From positions 434,001 to 498,000 of the forward strand of contig NZ_LMLP01000001.1 of assembly GCF_001421965.1 (NCBI RefSeq): a stretch of DNA of 64,000 bases, read 5' to 3'. This stretch comes from Sphingomonas sp. Leaf67. GTDB taxonomy: Bacteria; Pseudomonadota; Alphaproteobacteria; Sphingomonadales; Sphingomonadaceae. The notes beneath the pieces were generated by a model. That model saw only the letters and a program-made list of their open reading frames with translations, had not been told where the DNA came from and made no database searches. This document shows, in pieces, positions 35,235 to 44,354 of the stretch; the stretch's first letter is position 1, and each line of letters begins with the position of its first letter. The translations under genes and the position numbers were made by a program.

Positions 35235-35903
35235 ATGCTGAAGCTCATCATCGGGAACAAGGCCTATTCCTCCTGGTCGCTGCGCGGCTGGCTGGCGGCC
35301 AAGCTGTCGGGCCTGTCGTTCGAGGAAGTCGTCGTGCCGCTGTACGACGCCGACTGGGACAAACGTCGCGAAGGCGACGAATTCGCGCCGTCGTCGGGCA
35401 AGGTCCCGATCCTGTGGGACGGTGACGAGATCGTCGTGTGGGACAGCCTCGCGATCGTCGAGTATCTGAACGAGAAATCGGGCGGCGACAAATTCTGGCC
35501 GGGCGATCCCGCCGCACGCGCGATGGCGCGGTCGATGGCGGCGGAAATGCATTCGGGCTTCGCGCCGCTGCGCCGCAAGCACAGCATGAACGTCCGCCAG
35601 GTCTATGAACCGACCCAGCCCGACGACGATGTCGCCGCCGACCTGTCGCGCATCTACGAACTATGGGCGCAGGCACGCGCGCGGTTCGGACATGGCGGCG
35701 ACTTCCTGTTCGGTGAATTCGGCGCGGCGGACATCATGTTCGCACCGGTCGCGACGCGGATCGTCACCTATTCGCTGCCCTGCCCGCGCTTTGCGATGGG
35801 GTACATCATCACCCTCATCAACCATCCGTGGATGCAGGACTGGATCGCCAGTGCGCAGGAAGAGGAATGGGTGCTCGAGCAATATGAGCAAGCGGTGAAG
35901 TAA
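35235..35903 (+). CDS. Glutathione S-transferase
   Basis: 222 aa. Thioredoxin-like N-domain: LKLIIGNKAYSSWSLRGWLA with the S/Y residues at the glutathione site, GKVPILWDGDEIVVWDSLAI (cis-Pro and the Asp-Ser gamma-glutamyl contact), then a helical C-domain ending near HPWMQDWIASAQEEEWVLEQ. Resembles the YfcF/tetrachloro-hydroquinone-like GST branch with KAYSSWS motif. Substrate unknown. Cytoplasmic. Immediately followed by a palindromic repeat array. Confidence 0.9.
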   Translation: MLKLIIGNKAYSSWSLRGWLAAKLSGLSFEEVVVPLYDADWDKRREGDEFAPSSGKVPILWDGDEIVVWDSLAIVEYLNEKSGGDKFWPGDPAARAMARSMAAEMHSGFAPLRRKHSMNVRQVYEPTQPDDDVAADLSRIYELWAQARARFGHGGDFLFGEFGAADIMFAPVATRIVTYSLPCPRFAMGYIITLINHPWMQDWIASAQEEEWVLEQYEQAVK

Positions 35904-35906
35904 AAC

Positions 35907-36036
35907 TCCTCCCCGCTCGCGGGGAGGGGGACCGCCGCGCAGCGGTGGTGGAGGAGGTCTTCCCGCAACGCAACTGTGGTGGAGCAGGACACCCCCTCCC
36001 ACCAGCTTCGCTGGTCCCCCTCCCCGTGCCGGGGAG
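35907..36036. repeat. REP-like palindromic element (type A)
   Basis: The 130 bases between two convergent genes consist of stacked GC-rich hairpins: CCTCCCCGCTCGCGGGGAGG, ACCGCCGCGCAGCGGT, ACCAGCTTCGCTGGT and CCTCCCCGTGCCGGGGAGG. The outer parts are complementary, so the whole can fold as one long dyad. A diverged copy is at 56405-56598. No transposase is associated. It probably acts as terminator for both genes. Confidence 0.8.
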
Positions 36037-36039
36037 GAC

Positions 36040-36837
36040 TTACGCGAGAAACGCCGCGATCGCGTCGCCCAGTTCGCGCTTCACCACCGCGCTCATGTGA
36101 TTCCCAGGCGTCTCGACCAGCCGCGCATCGGGCAGCAGGTCGGCCAGCGACCGGTGGCTGCCATTGTCGTCATCCTCTTCGCCGGCCAGCACCAGCACCG
36201 GCTGACCGATCGCCGCCAGTTGCTCACGCGAGGTATCGACGAAGGTGTCGAGGATGCCGAGCAGCGCCACCGGATCGCCGCCGGTGGTCTTCAGGAACGC
36301 CTCCGCCATCCATTCATTCGACCCGCGCTCGAAACTGCCGAGGTTGGTCAGGATGCGCCGGAAATGCGCCGCGCGCCGGCCGGTATCGAGCAACCCCTCC
36401 AGCCCCATACCGCTCAGCACCAGTTTGCTTGGGCTCGCCCCCATCGTCACCATCCGCACCGCTGTCCGCGCACCGAGCGAATAGCCACCCAGATCATAGT
36501 CTGTCAGCCCGAGATGCTCGATCAGCGCCATGCCGTCGCGGGCCAGCGCATCGGGTGGATAGGCGGCGGCGTCGTGCGGCCGCGCACTCAGCCCGTGCGC
36601 CCGCAGGTCGGGCATGATGACCCGGCGGCCGAGCGCCGCGACCTTCGCGGCATGGCCGTATTTGATCCAGTTGGTCTGCGCATCGCTGAAATAGCCGTGG
36701 ATAAGCACAACCGGCCGCCCCTCGCCCAGTTCGCTCCATGCGATCTCGACCCCGTCGAAACTGGCGAAGCGATGCGTCGTGGGTTCAGGATGTGCCAAGT
36801 GCGTTCTTCCAGCGTTCGACGTTGGGGCCATGTTCAT
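36040..36837 (-). CDS. Alpha/beta hydrolase
   Basis: 265 aa. Fold landmarks: GRPVVLIHGYFSDAQTNW with the oxyanion HGY, DLRAHGLSARP, nucleophile elbow DLGGYSLGARTA (Ser in GYSLG), VLVLAGEEDDDNGS with the acid, and PGNHMSAVVK with the catalytic His. Substrate unknown. The start is odd: ATG 36837 or 36831 overlaps the GFA gene by about 50 nt, and the only later candidate is TTG 36798. The overlap suggests coupling to the GFA gene. Confidence 0.85.
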   Translation of the reverse strand: MNMAPTSNAGRTHLAHPEPTTHRFASFDGVEIAWSELGEGRPVVLIHGYFSDAQTNWIKYGHAAKVAALGRRVIMPDLRAHGLSARPHDAAAYPPDALARDGMALIEHLGLTDYDLGGYSLGARTAVRMVTMGASPSKLVLSGMGLEGLLDTGRRAAHFRRILTNLGSFERGSNEWMAEAFLKTTGGDPVALLGILDTFVDTSREQLAAIGQPVLVLAGEEDDDNGSHRSLADLLPDARLVETPGNHMSAVVKRELGDAIAAFLA

Positions 36838-37222
36838 CCGCGCGATATTCGGGCAGGCCGCGTGTGTCGAGCCATTGCGGATGCCAGCTTTCGACCCCGA
36901 AATGATGGTGCGGTTGGAACCGTGCCGGTTCGTCGAAGCTGCCGATCGTCAAATCGATGTTGTCGCCATCGGGAAATTCGAAGCTGATCGGCGTCCCGCA
37001 GTCGCGACAGAAACCGCGCTTGGCGATCGGCGACGACGCGTACAGATCGGGCCGTCGATCCCACGCCACGTCGTGCTTGGCCACATTCTTGAACGCGATC
37101 GATACGCCGCCGGTCGCGCGCTGGCACATGCGACAATGGCAGAGATAGGCGTCATCGTCGCGGATCGTCACCGTATAGCGGATCCGCCCGCACTGGCATC
37201 CGCCCGACATGATCTCGGCCAT
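36785..37222 (-). CDS. GFA family (Gfa/CENP-V) zinc protein
   Basis: 145 aa from ATG 37222 (MAEIMSGGCQCG). Zinc ligands of the family: GGCQCGRIRY, LCHCRMCQRATGG and GFCRDCGTPISFEF, which give the CxC, CxxC and CxxC sets. Named for glutathione-dependent formaldehyde-activating enzyme, but many members have unknown roles, and activity is not assigned. No signal peptide. Upstream of, and overlapping, the hydrolase gene. Confidence 0.92.
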   Translation of the reverse strand: MAEIMSGGCQCGRIRYTVTIRDDDAYLCHCRMCQRATGGVSIAFKNVAKHDVAWDRRPDLYASSPIAKRGFCRDCGTPISFEFPDGDNIDLTIGSFDEPARFQPHHHFGVESWHPQWLDTRGLPEYRADEHGPNVERWKNALGTS

Positions 37223-37463
37223 GCGACATCCTTCCGTTACCACCCCACAACAGGATGGACCCTGCACGGGTTCCGATCATGGCCCGCGTCCGAATTAGCC
37301 GCTTCACCTGCTGCCCGATCCGCGATAGGTGTCGGCGCAACAAAAGAACAACAGGGGGAGGATGCCGGCCTGACCGGAGATCGACGCCATCGCCCCTGCC
37401 CTGCCCCATGAAGCGGTACCGCACAGCCGGTCCGAAGACGTCTATGCCATCGTCGTCGGATGC

Positions 37464-38006
37464 GTGATGATCGCGCTCGGGCTGGCATTACTGCGTGCCG
37501 CCGGACTGGTCACGGGCGGCATTGCCGGCATCGCGTTGCTCGTATCCTATCTGGTGCCGCTGCCGACCGGCGTGCTGTTCACACTCATCAACATCCCGTT
37601 CTTTCTGTTCGCCAAACGGGCGATGGGCACGCGGTTCATGGTGCGCACGATCGCGGTCAATGCCGGCATCGCGCTGTTCTCCACGATGGCGCGCTATGGG
37701 TTCCGGATCGTCGAGGTGCATCCGGCCTTTGCCGCGATCGCCGGCGGTACCGTCATCGGCATGGGCATCCTTGCGCTTGCCCGGCACGATGCCGGGGTCG
37801 GGGGAACGGGCGTCGTGACGCTGTGGCTGCAACGCACGCGCGGCTGGAATGCGGGACGGACGCAGATCGCGATCGATCTCGGCATTCTCGCGACGTCGTT
37901 CGCGGTGGTGGCGCCGGTGCAGGTCGCATGGTCGGCGCTCAGCGCAGCGGCGATCAGCGGCATCCTGATCGCATGGCACCGGCCCGGACGCTACACGGGC
38001 TATTAA
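37464..38006 (+). CDS. YitT family membrane protein, N-terminus uncertain
   Basis: At least 180 aa. Five to six transmembrane helices; family segments LRAAGLVTGGIAGIALLVSY, LINIPFFLFAKRAMGTRFMV and GGTVIGMGILALARH. First usable starts are GTG 37464 and ATG 37467, yet family similarity extends upstream in frame (HSRSEDVYAIVVGC from about 37420). Going further back, the only ATG (37362) is followed by TGA at its fourth codon (37371). So either a non-ATG start such as CTG 37401 is used, or the gene carries an early stop. YitT function is unknown; some members resemble transporters. Confidence 0.75.
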   Translation: MMIALGLALLRAAGLVTGGIAGIALLVSYLVPLPTGVLFTLINIPFFLFAKRAMGTRFMVRTIAVNAGIALFSTMARYGFRIVEVHPAFAAIAGGTVIGMGILALARHDAGVGGTGVVTLWLQRTRGWNAGRTQIAIDLGILATSFAVVAPVQVAWSALSAAAISGILIAWHRPGRYTGY

Positions 38007-38030
38007 CGCCTGATGCCATGGCGTTTACGC

Positions 38031-38729
38031 TCAAGCCGCCAATACGGCCCCGTCATGGTCGCGCAGCATCGTTGCCGCGCGTTCGGTCGCGGCGCGAATG
38101 TCGTCGGCCAGCGATCTCACCTCGCGCGCCACGACCGCGAAACCGGAGCCGGCCTCGCCCGCCCGCGCCGCCTCGATCGCGGCATTCAGCGCGACAAGCC
38201 GGGTCTGGGCAGTGATATCGCCGATCGATGCGACGATCCCCGCCAATTGCGTCATCGCTGACTGCAACGCGTTCGTCTGTTTCTCCAGTGCCGTGCGGAA
38301 GCGATTGCCCTCGTCCAGCCGTGCCTGCACTTCGCGCTCCAATATGATCTGCCGGGTCACGTCGGTGCCGATCTTGACGATCTTCGACGGGCGCCCCTGC
38401 CGGTCGAGCACCGGATTATAGGTCGCCTGCAGCCACACATCCCGACCCTGTCGATCGACCCGGCGGTATAGTCCGCCCTCGAACGCCCCCCCGGACAGCT
38501 TGCGCCAGAATGCGGTATAGGCCGGAGATATGGCGTCGGCCGACGGACAGAAGATGCGGTGATGCCGTCCGCGAACCTCGGCCAGGGCATAGCCCATGAT
38601 GCCGAGGAACGCGTCATTGGCCCACAATACCGTGCCGTCGAGCGCGAACTCGATCACCGCCTGCGACCGGCAGATCGCTTCCCATGCACCCCGGTGCACG
38701 GCATCGTCGCGGACGCTTCCCATATCCAT
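38031..38729 (-). CDS. Soluble PAS-containing chemoreceptor-like protein
   Basis: 232 aa from ATG 38729, with AGGA six bases upstream. A PAS domain (about 20-130: [49 protein letters not shown]) with a PAC tail leads into a short coiled coil holding the receptor tip [20 protein letters not shown] and [13 protein letters not shown]. There is no membrane helix and the methyl-accepting helices are truncated to about 80 residues. Similar to Aer-type or energy-taxis sensors with heme or flavin PAS; ligand not known. Distant from the chemotaxis operon at 13-22 kb. Confidence 0.88.
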   Translation of the reverse strand: MDMGSVRDDAVHRGAWEAICRSQAVIEFALDGTVLWANDAFLGIMGYALAEVRGRHHRIFCPSADAISPAYTAFWRKLSGGAFEGGLYRRVDRQGRDVWLQATYNPVLDRQGRPSKIVKIGTDVTRQIILEREVQARLDEGNRFRTALEKQTNALQSAMTQLAGIVASIGDITAQTRLVALNAAIEAARAGEAGSGFAVVAREVRSLADDIRAATERAATMLRDHDGAVLAA

Positions 38730-38810
38730 GCGCAATCCTAACGCCGATCGGTTAACGACCCTTTAGGATATGCACGTACTTCGTAACGAACTGTGTCCGC
38801 GCGCGGACGG

Positions 38811-39836
<1,026 letters not shown>

Positions 39837-39895
39837 TTGACTTCTCCGCGATCAAATCTTGCGCGCGGCATACCGGTTTTGCACCTTTTGTAAAG

Positions 39896-41257
39896 TCACG
39901 CGGGGACCAGCGTCGGCCCCGGCAGCACCTCCGGGACCAGATCGGGACGACGCCTGAACGGCTGTCGCTGCCAGTAGGCAAGGCTGCGCCATGCCCATTC
40001 GAGCGGTCCGATCGCGAACCATCGCGCCCATAGATTGGCGGCGACCGCACTCACCACGATCACCCCCGTCGCGATCGCGAACTGCCCGGCATGCCCGTAC
40101 TTCGCCCACAGGTTCAGGCCATAGGGCGCGAACAGGATATGCAGCCCGATAATCTGTTCGAGGAAATAGACCGAGAACGCCATCCGCCCGACCGCGCGGA
40201 ACGGATGGAGCAACCGCGTACCGCCAACGGTCTTCATCGCAAGGTTGACCGCCGCGACATGGCCGATGCTGACCGCGATCCGCGCCGCCTCCTGCGTGAA
40301 CCAGATCGTCTTGGCCGTCGGCAGCAGCGGCATCATCTCGACCACCCCGATCGCCCGTGCCGTCAGCCCGAATCCATAGGTGGCGAGCATCAGCCCCAGA
40401 TAGAAGCGCGACGTCCGTTCGCCCTGGATGATCCGCCACTTCCACAGCGCCACGCCGATCAGCATCGTGCAGAACGCTTCGATGACGACCATCGCCAGCA
40501 ATCCCTTGCCGATCATGAACTTCATCCAGCCGTCCCAGTAATAGCGGGCATAGGGCAACCAGCCCCCGGCATGGGCCTTGCGCTCCTTGATCAGATCCCT
40601 GGCCATCTTCTCGTTCGGCGCGCGCTTTGCGATCTTCCGGTTCCATTCGGTCAGCGCCTCGGCGTCTTCCGCGGCGACCGGCCGTCCGGCAGCCTGCGCC
40701 GCTCGCGCCTGTTCGACCTTCGCCTGCATGGCCAGTCGCGGCACATATTCGGTTACGCCGCCCACCGCCATGACCAGCGCGAACAGGCTGCCGAGCGCCA
40801 TCAGCGCCTTCGGCCCCAACAGACGGAATGGAAACAGGAACAGCGACGCGATCGCATACACGGTCAGAATATCGCCGACCCACAGCACGACGAACACGTT
40901 GATCAGCCCGAAGAACAACAGCCACAGCGTCCGGCGATAGAACAGGTCGGCGACCGCCACCGGCCCGTCGGGCCGCATCGCCCGCGCGGTCAGCACCATA
41001 AAGCCTGCGCCGAACAGCAATTCGAGCACGCCGCGCTGCGTCCCTTCGAGGAAGATCGAGACGAAGCCCCACGCGAACCGGTCGATCGGCATCCACCCGA
41101 TCCAGCGGAAGTCGGTAAACAGCATCGTGACCGGCGACGCCTGCGTCGTCACGTTCATATAATAGATGGCAAGGATCGCCAGACCCCGCAGGACGTCCAG
41201 CACCTCGATCCGCGCACGGCCCGTGACCGGTGCGATTCCGCCCGCAACTTCCCCCAT
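39896..41257 (-). CDS. DUF418 family membrane protein
   Basis: 453 aa with about ten transmembrane helices. Family pattern: RIEVLDVLRGLAILAIYYMN near the start, LFGAGFMVLTARAM, and the C-terminal DUF418 part FRAVGRMAFSVYFLEQIIGL with YGLNLW and GPLEWAWRSLAYWQ. The fold is akin to acyltransferase_3-type membrane enzymes. Long cytoplasmic loop (about 195-245) is charged. Physiological role unknown; in Bacillus YeiB-type proteins are uncharacterised. Same strand as the S9 peptidase gene, 75 bases away. Confidence 0.88.
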   Translation of the reverse strand: MGEVAGGIAPVTGRARIEVLDVLRGLAILAIYYMNVTTQASPVTMLFTDFRWIGWMPIDRFAWGFVSIFLEGTQRGVLELLFGAGFMVLTARAMRPDGPVAVADLFYRRTLWLLFFGLINVFVVLWVGDILTVYAIASLFLFPFRLLGPKALMALGSLFALVMAVGGVTEYVPRLAMQAKVEQARAAQAAGRPVAAEDAEALTEWNRKIAKRAPNEKMARDLIKERKAHAGGWLPYARYYWDGWMKFMIGKGLLAMVVIEAFCTMLIGVALWKWRIIQGERTSRFYLGLMLATYGFGLTARAIGVVEMMPLLPTAKTIWFTQEAARIAVSIGHVAAVNLAMKTVGGTRLLHPFRAVGRMAFSVYFLEQIIGLHILFAPYGLNLWAKYGHAGQFAIATGVIVVSAVAANLWARWFAIGPLEWAWRSLAYWQRQPFRRRPDLVPEVLPGPTLVPA

Positions 41258-41332
41258 CGCCCGACTCCCCCAAGCCTATGCGCCGAAACGCTAGGCGTGG
41301 GGAAAGTCGGGCGTCAATACACTGTTTGGAGG

Positions 41333-43552
41333 TTACTTCTCGACGACTTGCCGGTCGAGGAAGTTCAGGATCGTCTTCCACAGATGTTCGCTGATCCCCG
41401 GCCCGCCGACGCGGTGGGTCTGTCCCGGATACAGCATCAGTTCGAACGGCGTCGCCGACTTCTGCATCGCCGCCATCATCGCTGTCGAATGTTCGAGCAC
41501 GACGTTGTCGTCGGCCATGCCGTGAATCAGCAGCAGCGGGTCGCTGATCTTCGCCGCGTCACCCACCGTCGCCGATGCGGCATAGGCTTCGGGCACCGTA
41601 CGCGGATCGCCCATATAGCGTTCGGTATAATGGGTGTCGTACAGTTCCCAGCGCGACACCGGCGCGCCCGATACCCCCGCCGCGAACACACCCGGCGCCT
41701 TTTCGAGCATCTTCAGCGTCATATAGCCACCATAGGACCAGCCATAGGTCGCGATCTTGTCCGGCGCGACGAACGGCAGCGTCTTCAGATACTCGGCACC
41801 GGCGATCTGGTCGTCGACTTCGACCGTGCCCATCGCCTGATGGATCTGGTCTTCGAACGCCTTGCCGCGTTCGGGCGATCCGCGATTGTCGATCTCGAAC
41901 CAGATCCAGCCGCGATCGACCAGATACTGGCGCAGCGCTCCGCCCCATGCCCGGCGCACGACCTGGCTACCCGGCCCGCCATAATGCGAGAAGAACACCG
42001 GATAGCGCTTGCCCGGCTCCAGCCTGGGCGTGATCATGTTCCAGTACAGCGTCGACCCGTCGGCGGCCTTGATCGTTCCGAACTCGGTCGGACGATGGCT
42101 GGCGACATAGGGCGCATAGGGGTGATCGCCGGTCAGCGCATTTTCGTTGATCCACGCGATCCGCTTGGCGGCGGTGTCGGCCAGATAGGTCTGCGACGGC
42201 TGATCGGGGTTGGAGCGCGACACGATCAGCCGCAACGCCTTTCCATCCATCGACGCGCTGTACGACCAGCCCGGCTCGGTCATCCGCGTGACCACGCCCG
42301 GCTTCTTCAGGTCGACGCGGTATAGCTGCCGTTCGAGCACATCGTCCTTGTTGGCGAGGAAATAGACGCGGCCCTTCGCTTCGTCGACCCCCGCCAGGTC
42401 GGACACCATCCACTTGCCGCTGGTCAGCTGCGCCCATTTGCCGCCCTTCCAACGGTACAGATGCGCATAGCCGTCGCGTTCCGACGACCAGATCAGGCTG
42501 CCGTCCTTCATCAGGTGATAGGCGTCGGACAGGTTGACCCAGCTTTTCGGCCCGGTTTCCTCGGTGAACAGGATCGTCGCCGCCCCCGTCGCCGGGTCGA
42601 CGCGCAGCATGTCGAGCTTCGTCTGCGTCCGGTTCTGCCGCTGGACCAACAGCGCCTTGCCATCGGGGGTCCAGTCGACCCGCGCCAGATAGATATCGGG
42701 ATCGGGGCCGAGATCGACCTTCACCTTGCCCGACCCGTCCGGCTTCATGACATAGAGCTCGACCAGCACATTGGGCGTCCCTGCCTTGGGATAGCGCTGC
42801 TGATAGATGCTGGTGCCCTCCGCCCCGATCGCGGAGCGGGTAACGATGCCGACCGGTGCCTCGTCGAAACGTTCGACCGCGACCAGCCGGTCGTCGGGCG
42901 ACCACCAATATCCGGTGCGGCGGTTCATTTCCTCCTGCGCGACGAACTCCGCCTCGCCGAAATGGACCGTATCTTTGCCCTCGGTCGTGACCGGCGTCTC
43001 GCGCCCGGTCTTCAGGTCGAGCGTCACCAGATTCTGGTCGCGCACGAAGCTGACATAGCGTCCCTCGGGGCTGACCACCGGGTTCAGTTCGCCGCTCTCG
43101 CTATTGGTCAGCCGGCGGACGCTACCGTCGATCGATGCGAGATACAGGTCGCCGTCGAGCGGCACGAGGATCGACTTGCCATCGGGTGCCCAGTCATAGG
43201 CGAGGATACCGCGCTTGCCGGTCAGCGAACGGTCGCGCTCGCGCTGCATCTTTTCGGCCTCGGACAGGGCGGCACCAGTGCCGACCTTCTTCGAATCGAC
43301 CAGCATCCGCCATTCGCGGGTGGTCGTGTCCATCGCCCACAGATCGAACCGCTCGCGCTCATCGGCCCGGTTGCGCAGCAGCGTCACATATTTGCCGTCG
43401 GGCGACAGGCGCAGATTCTGCGGGGCCGCGCCGTTCAGGTCGGGGCTGGCAAAGACCCGTTCGAGCGTCAGGTCGCCCGGCTTCGCCGGTTCACTCGCCA
43501 TGCCGGCCTGACCCATTGCCAGCAACGCCGCACCCATCAACCATTTGACCAT
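41333..43552 (-). CDS. S9 family peptidase (dipeptidyl peptidase IV-like)
   Basis: 739 aa. Signal peptide (WLMGAALLAMGQAGMASE). N-terminal beta-propeller (DPPIV_N; LRLSPDGKYVTLLR, YDWAPDGKSILVPL, VAQEEMNRRTGYWWSPDD with the Glu pair that holds the substrate N-terminus), then the catalytic alpha/beta domain: Ser in ATYGWSYGGYMTLK, Asp in LIHGMADDNVV, His in YPGQTHRVGG. Exported serine exopeptidase releasing dipeptides, often X-Pro. The EEMNRR segment supports DPPIV rather than oligopeptidase activity. Upstream lies a palindromic repeat. Confidence 0.94.
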   Translation of the reverse strand: MVKWLMGAALLAMGQAGMASEPAKPGDLTLERVFASPDLNGAAPQNLRLSPDGKYVTLLRNRADERERFDLWAMDTTTREWRMLVDSKKVGTGAALSEAEKMQRERDRSLTGKRGILAYDWAPDGKSILVPLDGDLYLASIDGSVRRLTNSESGELNPVVSPEGRYVSFVRDQNLVTLDLKTGRETPVTTEGKDTVHFGEAEFVAQEEMNRRTGYWWSPDDRLVAVERFDEAPVGIVTRSAIGAEGTSIYQQRYPKAGTPNVLVELYVMKPDGSGKVKVDLGPDPDIYLARVDWTPDGKALLVQRQNRTQTKLDMLRVDPATGAATILFTEETGPKSWVNLSDAYHLMKDGSLIWSSERDGYAHLYRWKGGKWAQLTSGKWMVSDLAGVDEAKGRVYFLANKDDVLERQLYRVDLKKPGVVTRMTEPGWSYSASMDGKALRLIVSRSNPDQPSQTYLADTAAKRIAWINENALTGDHPYAPYVASHRPTEFGTIKAADGSTLYWNMITPRLEPGKRYPVFFSHYGGPGSQVVRRAWGGALRQYLVDRGWIWFEIDNRGSPERGKAFEDQIHQAMGTVEVDDQIAGAEYLKTLPFVAPDKIATYGWSYGGYMTLKMLEKAPGVFAAGVSGAPVSRWELYDTHYTERYMGDPRTVPEAYAASATVGDAAKISDPLLLIHGMADDNVVLEHSTAMMAAMQKSATPFELMLYPGQTHRVGGPGISEHLWKTILNFLDRQVVEK

Positions 43553-43666
43553 ATTGCCCCGTATGTCCTGCGATCCAACCGCGTCGATCGTATCAACGGT
43601 TATCGCTTCCCCGGGGGCGTAGGTAAATGGCGGAATTTGACCGAGTGGGACCTCGTGCCATCCCTT

Positions 43667-43762
43667 CGTCGCTCCCGCGCAGGCGGGAGCCTATAGACGC
43701 CGACGTCGCGCTTCCTGCCCGACCGCCAGCGTCTATGGATTCCCGCCTGCGCGGGAACGACG
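43667..43762. repeat. Palindromic intergenic repeat (type B)
   Basis: Two 33-nt arms (43667-43699 and 43730-43762) are near-perfect inverted copies. Each arm itself contains a hairpin, CTCCCGCGCAGGCGGGAG and TTCCCGCCTGCGCGGGAA, and ends in CTATAGACG or CGTCTATGG. The element lies between the S9 peptidase start and the SH3 gene stop. Short version of the same wording (GCCTGCGCG) appears at 60407-60505. No ORF inside. Confidence 0.8.
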
Positions 43763-43773
43763 GAGGGATTTCC

Positions 43774-44256
43774 TTACATCGCCTCGCCCGGATCGACGCC
43801 CCACAGCCGCGCCTGCTCGACATAGCCGCCGCGCCCGCGCACGTCGAAGAAGCACCACGCGCCGTTGCACCGCGACAGCCGCCCGACCACGCCCGGGGCC
43901 GCGCGCCACACCACCGCCGCGCCCGATTGCGGCGATGCGCGCAGTTCGATCACCTCGCGCCCTACAAAGGCGGTGCGGCGGTCGCTCAGCAACCCGACCT
44001 GCAACCACCCGCGCGTACCGTCGGGGTCTTCGACCCGGCGCCAGTCCTGATAGATATCGACGACCTTGATCGGCAAGTCGGCCCGGCGATACACCCATTG
44101 CGTTGGGTAATTCTTGCCGGGACCGCTGCGCATCCGCGCCTCGCCCGCCGCGATCGACGCGTAATAAGGCGGCTTGCGGCGCTGCGCCTCCGCCGATCCG
44201 GTCGCCAGCACCACCAGCATCGACGCGACCGCGATCGATCGCCTTGCGAAGCGCAT
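43774..44256 (-). CDS. Exported SH3-domain protein
   Basis: 160 aa. Signal peptide RRSIAVASMLVVLATGSAEA then a basic linker. Two tandem bacterial SH3 repeats: first AGEARMRSGPGKNYPTQWVY with DWRRVEDPDGTRGWLQVGLL, second EVIELRASPQSGAAVVWRA with RCNGAWCFFDVRGRGGYVEQ. Both end in the typical G-x-W/Y strand. A Cys pair in the second repeat may form a disulfide. Such proteins bind peptidoglycan or partner enzymes in the periplasm. Divergent from the hydroxyacid dehydrogenase gene. Confidence 0.88.
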   Translation of the reverse strand: MRFARRSIAVASMLVVLATGSAEAQRRKPPYYASIAAGEARMRSGPGKNYPTQWVYRRADLPIKVVDIYQDWRRVEDPDGTRGWLQVGLLSDRRTAFVGREVIELRASPQSGAAVVWRAAPGVVGRLSRCNGAWCFFDVRGRGGYVEQARLWGVDPGEAM

Positions 44257-44354
44257 GTTATCGTCCCCTTTTGTCCGAACCCCGCCTCTATCGGCAACCG
44301 CACCGTGCCCGCAAGCCGTTGACGCAGGTTCGCCCAGTCGCCAATCCGGTACCC

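Noticed and set aside
37255..37467. Possible 70-aa protein before YitT
   Set aside because: No similarity and no good ribosome site for its first ATG; it overlaps the in-frame upstream part of YitT.
38780..38808. Palindromes TTCGTAACGAA and GTCCGCGCGCGGAC downstream of asd as an intrinsic terminator
   Set aside because: No T tract follows on the minus strand and the stems have almost no loop, so terminator function is not supported.
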